Origin: Rhinopomastus cyanomelas
Taxonomy: Eukaryota > Chordata > Aves > Bucerotiformes > Rhinopomastidae
Length of the DNA stretch: 64,000 nucleotides
NCBI GenBank assembly: GCA_013400115.1
Contig: VXBP01009450.1
Coordinates: 584,685 to 648,684, forward strand
Direction: 5' to 3'
Below are positions 9,854-21,800 of the stretch, piece by piece; position 1 is the stretch's first letter; each line of letters begins with the position of its first letter. The notes beneath the pieces were generated by a model. That model was not told the DNA's origin. It saw nothing but the letters and a program-made list of their open reading frames with translations, and ran no database searches. Both the position numbers and the translations under genes were made by a program.

Positions 9854-12800
9854 GTGAGTGTGGGGCCCGCAGGTCCCTCTGCCTAGTGGGCTGGGCTGAG
9901 CAGGATAAGAGGGACCTCTCTAAGGGACAGATAACAGCATGTGGCTCCAGGGACACCACAGACTGCCCGAAGGGCACTGGAGAGGGCCTGGGATGCCTTT
10001 AGAAGGGCAGGTGGGGGGCGGGGGGGGGGGGGGGTCAGGAGCAAACCCCATCTGAATCTTGGTGGCTCACTGAATTGAGTCCAGGTATGTGCTCTCCACC
10101 CCCTCTCTGTGGAAGCACAAATGCCTCGGCATATCCAGGGATCCAAGAGAATGCTGCCTCTGTTTGCCTTAAACACGAGCGTTGCAGATAACAAGTTTAA
10201 ACATAAACTCTGAAAGTTTTTCGCCCCCTGCCAACACCCCCGCAGTTTCCTCAGGAAGCCCTCTTGGGAGTTAACCCTTGTGAGCAAGAGGACAGTAGGT
10301 TTTTTTGGATGTTTGGAAGGTGAGACAGTCTTTTTCACCTATCCTGTTGCTAGAAGGTAGAGTTGGCCTTTACAATGTCCTCTTTCACTTCTCTTAAGTC
10401 TCCCTTCTCTGTTCTTCTTAGTCCCTTTTACTAGATGTAAAGAGATTTTTTCCTTTGCATAGTGTTTATGAAACATCTGGGAAATGGGCATTTTTAACTG
10501 AGAGGTAAGGGTTAGGGTTAGAGGTAAGGAAGGGTAGATCTCTGTTCTGCTCCCTACCTTCTCCTGCACTTAATTCTTACTAGAGACTTCTAGTCTCTGT
10601 TTTACACTGTGAGACATAGTGAAGCTTTTCCATCCCAAGGACAACCCTCTCCTTTGCTGCTCCAGGCTCTCAATTGAGAGGACTTAGTCATAACTGGCAG
10701 CTCAGCCATGAGCTTTTCTCTCAGACTTTGCACGTGTTGAGTGCTCTTTTAAAGTGTTCTCGACAAGCACGTTTGTACTTATGGACCCAGCTACATGGAT
10801 GCAGCTAGCAGACGTTATGGAGAAGGCCAGCCTAGGTGAGAAGTAAAGTAAGGTAGCGCTCTGGTTTCCATAAGGTTGTGACCAGTAGTTGGCAGTAGCA
10901 CTCAGGGAATTCTTTGCCAGCTTCTCCCCTATCTCAACTATCTCATTCGGTGTGTGTCTGTGATCCACTCTTCCCTAATGTGTCTACCTGGGAACAGCTC
11001 ATTTCCCCAGCGTCCTCCCTTATCTGAAGTCTTTCTTCTTTTTGAGAAGTCCTCCTCCCATGCGGCTGGACAGTCCCGTGAGATTCCTGGCACTGAGGCT
11101 GTGGACCAAAGAGTTTAGCCCCCGAGTACCTGTATTTGCCTTGCTCTTGCAGTCTTGCTGACTCATTCTTCCTTTCCATGAAGAACCCCTGTTGTGGCTT
11201 TCACTGTGAGAGGTACTTCTTGAAAGCCGACTTTACCCCCTCCAGTGGGTACTTGACAGCTGAAGGAGCTGATGCTGGTGGAGCAGCAGCATGGCACACA
11301 GACTGCGAGTTTCCAGTCCTGGACACTTCTGAGGATCTTCTTCCTTGCTCTGATAGAAGTTGCCATGCAGCTCCTCTCACTTCTACATAGCTGCTTCAAG
11401 ACTGAAATGCATGAGATAGATATTATCTGGGTGATGGTTGTAGGCAGGACAGGCTGCCTCACCCTGGGAGTTTTCTGAGACAACAACACAAGAATTAATA
11501 TCTCAGATAGAGAGACAGAGAGCAGAAGGTGAGTGAGGACCCTTCTCTGGTCAGGGAGTCTGTGGCTAGGAAGGCTTTGCCATATGACCATGCTCTGAAC
11601 ACTGTGAACTTGCAAAACTTGGATTCCTGCTTGTCCCTTCTCCCAATCCTGAAAGCATGTTTCAGAGGTGAGAACAGAAGTGCAATCCCTCTTATCTCTG
11701 GTTCTGAGCCCACAGCCTGCTTCCTCATTCCACAGGACTCTTGCTGATCTGCACTTTACACTCTATTACTTAGAGCTGGCAGGCAGTACTGTAAAGCAGT
11801 CAAATGAAAGGGAGGAAATCTGGTTATTTAAATGCCATTTAAATATTTACCCCTTCCTACTTTTTCACCCCCAAATTGTTTTCTGAGATGTTTAGAAATG
11901 ATCTCTCTGAATACATCCATAGGAATCTGAAAGGGAATACAAGGAATGTTTCCTGTTTCCTGTGTTCCCAAGCTGGGGCTATGATAGGTACATAGAAACC
12001 AGTAGTCTGTTCTGACAGCACTGGTAGACTCAAAGGCAGGCAGAAAGCTGTACATCCAGCAGTATAACTTACTCTAATTCCTCTCCTCCCTGTTTGCCTA
12101 CAACTTCTCTTCAGATCAAGCCTTGAGGGCAAACTGATTGCCTTTTCACATTTCTTTGAGGGTTAAAAAGGATGTACCGCTGAATTTCTCCTTTCGCACA
12201 TAGCTGCCCAGAGCAGTGGTGGAGTCTCCATCCCTGAAGGTATTGAAGGACAAACTGGATGCAGCTCTTAGTGCCATGGGCTAGCTGATATGGTGGTATT
12301 AGTTCATAGACTGGGCTCTATGAGCTCAGAGATCTTTTCCAGCCTCAATAATTCTATGGTTCTGTCTCTTCATGAGCCAAGACTTCACACAGCCATGTAG
12401 AGCAATTCTGCAAGAGGTAGCAAAGCTCTGCCCAAGAGCTGTTATTCTCTGGGTATGGTGGCTAAAACTGTCGTGGTGGGGTGAGTATGTAATGATTTTT
12501 AGGTCACCAGGTAGACAGCCTGAGCTCAGCAGTTTGAGCAACTGATGCATCTCATGGGTTTGGGTACATGGTGTTTCATAGGGTGCAGGTGTCTAGGTAG
12601 TTGAAGTATTGATGTGGTATGTCAGCTAGGCCTAGGAAGTGCTGAGGGAAGAAGGTTAGGTTTAAGCCTGCAAATATAACTCCAAAATGAGCTTTGGCTC
12701 ATGTTGGATGTAGGATGAAACCAGTGAATAGGGGGGAATCAGTGAGTGAATCCAGCCAGGATAGCAAAAACAACCCCTGTTGATAGGATGCAGTAGAAGT

Positions 12801-15800
12801 GTGCTTCTACATAGTATTTGTCTTGTAGGGTGATGTCTAGTGTGGAGCTGGCTAAGACATCTGGTTAGTCCCCCTGTGGTAAATAGGAAGATAAAGCCTA
12901 GAGTTAATAATATGTTGGGGAGTTTCATTTGATGGTTCCTCCATGTAGTATGGCTAGTCAGCTGAAGACTTAGATGCCAGTTGGAGTGGTGATGATTACT
13001 GTGGTGGATGTAAAGTGTGCTTGAGTATCAACATCTGCACCTACTGTAAACATATGGTGAGCTCATACCATAAATCCTAGGAATCCAATGGATAGCACAG
13101 CACATACTATTCCTGTGTAGCTAGATGGCTCTTTTTTGCCTGCGTAATATGCTTCTACATGTGAGATAGTTCCGAGGCCAAAAAATCAGAAGAGGCGTTG
13201 ATGTAGGTTTGGGTCACCTCCTCTGGCAGGGTCGAAGTGGAAAGTCCCTTCCACAACTTCACACCAGCTCTGTGCTTTCCCACTGTGTTTCAAGAACTGA
13301 ATAGTACCTCTAGGCAACAACCATTGATCTTTTGTGTTGATAATTCATCTGATTACCTGCCTCTTCATCCACTTTGCCCACTGCCTTCCTATTCACTGGA
13401 AAGATGTGTGTTCAGCTGCTAATGCATTTCAATAGGCATCAGCCTGCTGCTCCCATTTTGGGAGGCTTTAGGAAGCAGAAAAATTTGTCACGGTTGCATT
13501 TTGTTTGAATGCTGTGGATGTTACTTGAAAGGAGGGTGGAAGAGGAGGGGGGTCACATATATATGAGGAATAACTTTTAACTCCTGCCTAGCTGCACTGT
13601 CCTGTACTTCCCATCCTTCTGTGCTTTTTGAAAGTAAAAGGATGCAGGGTTGGGAGAGGAAGTGCAGGCTTTGTCTTTGGTGACAAAATGAGGATGAAAC
13701 CATTCCTTGGGCTATCAGCTGGGTCACTGATTTTTTTTTTTTTTTCCCCCCCTTCCGGTTTTCAGTGAATCTACTTGACACAAGCACTGCACAGGGTGAA
13801 CTGGGCTGGCTTCCAGACCCTCCAGAAGTAGGGGTGAGTACACACTTTCAAAAAATGGGAGCCACTAGGAGTATTAAATCATGGAAAAATGTAATATAAG
13901 TTGTAATTTCACCCTGCCTCCCAATATCTGGCTTCTGCAGCTCCACCCTTTCCTGGACACTGTGTACTTTCTAAGTCTCTCTACCTTGCAGTCTCTTCAT
14001 CTCTGCCGCCTCACCCAGCTGTTTGAGGACTGATGTCTCACTGACCTCCAGCAGCTCTTATTGATTAAACATGTCCTTGAAATGTTATTGCCATGAAGTA
14101 ATAAAGCATAATGGAGAAAGAGGAAAATATCAATCACCTAGTTTTTAATTCTAAAGTGTTGCAAATACACCTTATGTCTTCTTTTCCAGGCAAACAGCCA
14201 TAGCAAAAGTGTTTCTGTCTCCAAGTCCCTCAAGAATTTAGAATCTTTGTTTAGCATTGTACTCTCTTTTCCTGATGAGTACTGCACTGAATGAGTCAGT
14301 TACATCTTTTTAAACTAATCACTGAAAAATTAGCTGTTAACTCCTGGGGTAGCAGTCTGGCCTACCGGGTGGGCTGCAGGGTCCCACAGAATCACAGAAC
14401 ATTAGGGCTTGGAAGGGTCTTCAAAAGGTCATCTAGTCCAATCCCCCTGCCACAGCAGGATCCCCTAGACCAAGTCACACAGGAACACATCCAGGTGGGT
14501 TTTAAATAGGTCTTTACACCCAGCCCTAATGCTGTGTTTGGTCCATAGAGCTGATGATGAGAGGGACATTTCTCTTTGCTTTATGACTAATATTGAGTTG
14601 ATGGAAGTTCCTCAAAATCAACATTGCAGAACTGCACCTAAGTGACAGCTGAGATCTCAGCCAATTTTGTACAAGTACAGTTATTTTGTGTGTAGTACAG
14701 TTGAGCAGTCTCTCTAGCATCCAAACCTACATTATCAAAGACAGTTTCCTTTGTAACAGCAGGACTGTGTGAGTGGTGGAAGGAAGATGCAAAGCAAAGG
14801 GAATTCAGGGCCTAATGCTACCGTAGTTAGAAGGATGTGTACTAATTCATAGTTCCAGTTCCTCATCCGTGCTCTCATCTTTCTAGCAAGCCCCAAGCTC
14901 TCCTGTGGGGAAAGAGTCTGTCCTTGCTGCTTATAAAATAGACCTGAGTTCAGCCTATTCTTAAGTAATTTTCATAACTTTCCTCTGTGGCTGCTTTAAA
15001 TTCATCTCAGCCTCTCTTTCTTCCTGGTAGTCTTGCTGGGTGAACTAGAGCTAGACAATGAGGTTCTTGTGTGCTGGCACAACTACATGTGTTTCATTAG
15101 TACAGCTGGTTTGGTTATTATTACTGCACCCCACTCAAACCAGATGCCCTAGTAAGACACGCATGTAGATCATGTTTTGCCCGTTGTTCCCTTTGTTGTC
15201 CCCACCTCTGTGGTAATTTTCAGCCAATAATAAGCTCCAGGCATGTTCAGGATGAAGTCTGCCTCAAACAGATTGGAAAAAACCCACTGAAAAGTGCATT
15301 CTGAAAATAATCTGATCAAAGATGAAACCTTTGTTATAGAATATCTGGGGTTTTTTTTGCACATTACTGCTCGTGCTACATATTTAGCCTGGAGAAGATG
15401 AGATTGAGGGAAGAGCTCTCTACAACTACTTGAAAGGAGACTATAGACAGGCCCCCGGGGGCTGGTCTGTTCTCTCTAGTTGCCAGTGATAGGATGAGGG
15501 GAAACAGTCTTAAGCTGTGCCAGGGGAGGTTCAGGCTGGATGTCAGGAGGAATTTCTTTCCTAAAAGAGTTGTCAGACACTGGAACAGCCTGCCCAGGGT
15601 TTGAAAGAAAACTGAAATTCAGAACATTTTTGAGACAAAAGGGGTATTATTAATACAGAATAGTCTGACTAGGTTGATTATTAACAAGTTGGAAACTTCC
15701 AAGCTGTGCTGCATCCAGAGTTGGAGGGTGTATTTCACGTAACACTGCCACTTGTACCTAACCTCGCATACCAGACATCTCTCGTCGGTGAGCGTGGTTT

Positions 15801-18800
15801 GTGTCAATATGCTTATCATGCAGAGAAGGAATTTGCTGTAAGACATTTTCCATGCTTTAGATGGACAAGGTCTCTGAGACACAGCTCAGAAGATGTTGGA
15901 TAATTCTGTGGAGGCAGAATGACGTCTTTGCTTTCTTCATGCTTTTAGCCAAAGGATGAAGTGGCTTGCCACGTGTAACATTTTCTTAGAATCCTTAGGG
16001 ACTGCAAGGGACCTCGAAAGATCATCTAGTCCAAACCTCCTGCCACAGCAGGATCACGTAGGCCAACTCACATAGGAACACATCCAGGTAGGTTTCAAAT
16101 GTCTCCAGAGAAGGAGACTCCACAATTTCCCTGGGCAGCCCATTCCAGTGCTCTGTCACCCTCACTGTGAAGAAGTTCCTTCTCATATTTGTATGGAACC
16201 TTCTATGTTCCAGCTTACACCCATTGCCCCTTGTCCTGTCACTAGATTCATGGCCAGGCTTAGTCTGTACCCATGACAATTCTCAGCCTAGGAACAGCAA
16301 GCTGCACACTAGTCAGGTTTGGACAGCATGGGTCATTTTTCTGGATTTCTAGAGTACATTAACTAGCAGTGAAATCATGCAGTCTTCAAGGTAGTCTTTA
16401 AGTAATGTGTCTGTAGAAGTTTGTTCCCTAAAAGGTTTGTGCTGGCTCGCTTACTGATATATATCAAGAATGAGTTTCACTCACTTTAGGCTACTATTGA
16501 AAGCCAGGCACTTAAAAACGACAGGCTGTATTTCCTATAACTACTTTCTTATCTGCCTTACCACCCCCACCTCTGCATCATCTAACAAATTTCTTAAATT
16601 TTTTTGTCTTTGAAGTCTTGAGACAGCAATACCTGTTGGGCATGGGTAGGTGTATTACAGCACGAGCGGTACATTCCCATCTCTTAACATATCTTAGAGA
16701 GCTAATGATGATCATCTGGAACGTGTCAGGAGTCCAGAATTTACTTGCTCCGACACAAACAGCCTGGTTACTTGGACTGATGTAAAAAAATCACTGAAAC
16801 TGTCCAAAAAGGACTTCTCAAAGCCTGTGACAAACAAAATCAGTCACTGGGCACAGCAGCATTACTTCTTGGTACCTGGTATAATAACAGTACAAAAAGT
16901 TATTGATCGCTAAATTCTTTTCAAGTTTAATTGCATCAGCTTTGAGCAGGTGTTGGTGAAGAGTCAGGTTATCCTCCAGCTTTTTTTTAATAGGCAAGGC
17001 CCTGAGCAACCCAGCCGGGCTTTGAAGTTAGCCTTGCTGTGCGCGGGAGGTTGGAGTCCAGACCCAACAGTCTCTTCCTTCTTAAACTTTGTTTAAATGA
17101 CACTTTTGCACAGGTTGTTCATGAGCGCCCTGAGCTTGAATTTTGTGCTCAGACACAAACGGTCCTTCAACTCTACTTTTTGATGTTTGGAACTCAGCAG
17201 TGTCTGTTCCTGTGGATATTCTGGGCCTGTTTGCTAGGCCTAAGACACAACTTTTTGGGCAAGCTGATGTTTATTTTCAGTTGCTGTGATTACCTCACTC
17301 TCAGCTTGTCGACCTCTCTTCGTTTTGTTCACTATTTCAAATTCTCTTAGTTTTAAAACAAATAGTGTTTGTACAACCCACCATATCATCAGGTGGCTGT
17401 CGGCTGCTGCCTTCTGGGCCTCTCAGCGTTTTAGTCTCTGTGCTGTTGATGGATTTTAAATTCAACGCAGTTTGTGTTTTTAGCTGGGATGGGAAGCATG
17501 CTCTCACCAGTTCTGCATGTGTCTTTGCTTGTAAAAGAGTCCTTTCTCACAGTAACTTTGGTTTTTAATAGGATAATTGTTCCCCAGGGTTCAGTATTGG
17601 GGCCTGTTCTCTTTAATATCTTTATTAACGATCTGGATGAGGGGAGTGAGGGCACCCGCAGTAGGACTGCAGATGACACCAGGCCGGGTGTGTGTGGTGA
17701 TCTGCTGGGGAGTAGGGAAGTCTTACACAGGGATCTTGACAGGCTGGATTGCTGGGCCAAGGTTAATCGTATGAGGTTCAGCAAGATCAAGTGCTGGGTC
17801 CTGCACTGGGGTCATAACAACCCCACGGTTGGCTACAGGCTTGGTTGTGTGGTTGGAAAGCTGCATGTTGGCAAAAGACCTGAGGGGATTGGTTGCTAGC
17901 CACAGAATCATAGAATCATACAATGTTAGGGGTTAGAAGGGACCTCTGGAGATCATCTAGTCCAACCCTTTTGACAAAGCAAGATCACCTAGGGCAGGCC
18001 ATGCAGAAAGGCTCCCAGGAGGGTTTGAAAGCCTCCAGAGAAGGAGACACCACAACCAACCAGAGCAGCCTCTTACCAGGCTTTATTACCTTCAGAGAAA
18101 ATAATTTTTTTCTGATGTTGAGGTGGAAATTCCTGTGTTCCAGCTTGTACCCATTGCCCACCATCCCATCACAAGGCACCACTGAAAAGAGGCAGGGCCC
18201 TTCTTCTTGACACCCATTCTTCAGATATTTGTAAATGTTTGTAAGATCCTGACTCAGTCTTCCTCAAACTGAACGATACCAGGTCTCTCAGCCTTTCCTC
18301 CTAAGACAGATGTTCAAGTCATCAACAGATCACCCTCATAGCCCTCCACTGGGTTCTCAGTATGAGCCAGTATTGTGCCCAGGTGCCAAGAAGTTCAAAT
18401 GCATCCTACCTTGTATTAGAAATAGTGTGGCCAGCAGGAGGAGGGAGGTGATAGTCCTCCTGTAATCTGCTCTAGTGAGGCCACACCTTGAATACCATGT
18501 TCAGTTCTGAGTCTCTCATTACAAGGACATAGAAGTGCTGGAGTATGTCCAGAGAAGAAAGACAAGGCTTGTGAAAGGTCTGGAGCACAACTCCTATGTT
18601 TAGCCTAGAGAAAAGGTGGTCTTACTCTCTACAGTTACATGAAAGGATCTTGGAGCTAATATGGGATGGTTGTGGAATGGCAAATAACAGGACTGGAGGA
18701 AATGGCTGTAAGCTGCACCGGGGAGGTTAAAGCCAGATGTTAGGAAGAATTTCTTCAACAAAAGGGTTATGAAACTTTGGAACAGGCTGCCCAGGGCAGT

Positions 18801-21800
18801 GGTAGAGTCAGCATCTCTGGAGATAAAGTGTGGACCTGATGCTTAAGGTCATGGTTTAGTTATAACCTGGCAGTGCTGGGTCAAAGGTTGGATCTTCCAA
18901 CTCTGCGATTCTGTGACATGATTTTTCTTCTCAGAAGTCACACAAATGCTGCTATTGCCACTAATTACATAATGCTGCCATATTTATTACACGCTACAGG
19001 TTCGGCAATGCTTAATTCTCAACTGGTAGCTGGTTTGTGGAGCTTTTTTCTTTTCAGATTATATTCCTGCATGGATCATAGTGTTATTAAAGCTTACAGA
19101 TTTGTTTTAGTCTCCTTTCCAGACTGCCATTACACAGAATTACAGAACATTAGGGATTGTGGTGACCTTGAAAGATCGTTTAGTCCAATCCCCCTGCCAT
19201 TCTTTTTCTGCCTATTTCATGCTCCCGCTTGCTTCCACACGTACTTCAAAGTGTTTCCACGAGTTTCAAACTTCCACGTCTCCCAGATGAATGGCAGCTG
19301 GCTGACAAATTTTTTCAAAGCCGACCTTCACACAGGACGAAGGATGTGCATTTAATCCAGTGATGTAGTGTACCCCAGAGGCTAGTCATAAACAGCCATT
19401 AACTGCAGCAGTTATGGCTCCAAAAATACTTGAAAAACTTTGGAAATGATGTCATTCTCGTGCAGTTCTGCACCCCATGTGTCACAGGAGCTCTGGCTAC
19501 GAACACAGCAGCTGCCAATGCTGTGTGACTGGAGTAAGCCAATCTGATTTAAACCCCAGGCACAGTACAGATCTTCACTGCTCTGTTACTTTCTTAGATA
19601 ACAGAGTATATCAAGTACCTGTGACCTGTCAGCAACTTTTGTGTCACTGACAACACAGCAATGTTTACACGCTTTCAGATTCAAGCTAAGTGAGGTTGTG
19701 TTCTTCCAGACTAAGCTGTCCTAGATGTTGGTAACCGCTGATAGCAGGTTTCTGTTTCCATCATTAATACTCAAATAGGCCTGGTCATGAATGAAATAGT
19801 GTTGTGGGCCACACAGCCCTCAACCTGCAAGTGATTCCAGCCCAGCACTCCTGTTTCATGAAATGGGACAGTTCAATTAATCAGACTTCTTCGTGCTTTA
19901 CCCCGATAGTCCTACCTGGGATGAGCGCCAGCCAGTCAGATTTTTGAAGTTTCTGAAGGCAATGTGAAAAATAACCCTCAGAAATGTTATGAGCAACTGT
20001 TGACAATGCATGTCCTTCAAGATCTTAATCAAAGCATCACCTCTGAACCTGGAACAGAGCAGCAACATATACCTCAGGCTGCTCTCAGCTTAAGTACAGT
20101 ATAGGGGTTTAGCTCTTCCAAGTGGAAACAGGATTTGTGCAAAAACACTTAGTAAGGTCAACAACTAATAGAAATGGGAACAGCTGTGCATCATATCTTT
20201 AGGGTCATATCTTGATATGCCCTGCTGCTGTTCATAGACACTGACAGGGTAGGCTAGGATGCCACAGACTGCCGCAGGCCCAGGTAGCAGTCTCAGCTAG
20301 TACACTCAGTGTTGTGACCTGAAGGGCAGAAAAGACCATGCTCTGAGCCAAAGTGAAGACATTCTGAAAGCATGACAGTCATCACCATGGCTACTCAGGC
20401 ACTGCAGTGGTGACAACACTGTTGCCTAGCAGCGTCAGGAAGCTGATTCACCCTTTTATAGCTGTTGAATGAGAATGGACAAGGTTCACTGAGCACCACA
20501 AGTCAGCTGGAGCTTTGAGATGAGTCAGCATGGTCTTCCAAGATGACTAACAAACTATTTAAAATAAACCCCCAAACAACTTTTACTGTAATACCAGCCA
20601 AAGAGCTGGTGAGCTTTCTGGCAGGCAGGCAGGTTATAAGGGAAAGGATTTATATCTTTTATTGTTAGTTGTGTCTTTGCTGGATGGACTTAGGCTTGGA
20701 ATTGTGACTCTTACCATCTCAGAGGCAGAGCTGCAGAAAAACATGCACATTCCCTCCAATTTCTTGGAAGTTTATTTCCATTGCTTCCAAGGCCTAGTTC
20801 CTGTCTTCTCTAAGCTTGACCTGGAGACTGCCTGCTCCTCACTGTGACTTTCGTGGTGCCATCTTCTGCAGCTTCTTTTCTCCAGATGGGTTCAATCATA
20901 AAGAAAAGGCACAATTCCACCTGATCCATCTTTAAAATGAACCTATAAAGACAGAACGATTATTGCCCATCGCTGTCTCACTCATTTTCCAGGTTCTCTG
21001 CAAATAATAGCAGTATATTTGATGTACCACACAAAACCATAAGTCACCATACAAAGCCCTTTGCCTTGAAAGACAACAAACCAACTCACTCCCATTTACG
21101 ATGAATCTTCACTATGTATAACATAGCACAAAATAATGAGCTAACATTGGCTTTATCAGTAATATGACTTCGGCCATGAATTCTTAACTCTTAGCATCCA
21201 CCATCAGATTTTTCCACCCTTATCCTTTTTGTAGTTATTGATATTGTAGTGAGTGTCAGCAAAATGGATGTATGTGAAACAAGTCTTCTGAAACGACTAG
21301 GTGAAGCGTTGGATTACAGTATCATTATCCCTTGTATAGGAGCATCTGTTGTGACCATGACCTGTTTTCATACAAAGCATTAATGTGGCCAGACAGTTCA
21401 GAGAATGAGCAGACAGCAGATCTGATTGATAAACAGGTTCTGTAATCAATGTTCTGGAGCTTTGTGGTTCATGCTTGCACCTTATCGTCCTTGTAAGAAC
21501 CTAAATGCAAGTTAAATTGGAAGGAGATGGGTGGGATGGAAACCTATGTGCTAGTGCCCTAAAGGACAAGTAATTACATAACGCAGTTGCTCCTCCCTGA
21601 AAACAATCAATAGATCATTGTAGGGAAAAAGTCTATTATCCCACCCAGAAAGGTACTGCAGACAAGTAAACATTACTGCTGTGTTCACTTGTATCAAAGA
21701 CTCTGTGATGCTGTGATGAAACCAAACTTCCCTGACCATTGCCAAATGATTAAAGAAATAAAAGCAGCCTCTTTGCTACTCTCAGATCTGGAGTCACAGG

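Noticed and set aside
10507..10521. Telomere-like GGGTTAGGGTTAG
   Set aside because: Only about two repeat units, not enough to call an interstitial telomere.
12364..12567. Possible extension of the COX1 NUMT to the left
   Set aside because: Similarity to COX1 stops near WNTM. The remaining 200 bases up to the CR1 tip could not be matched to any mitochondrial gene by eye.
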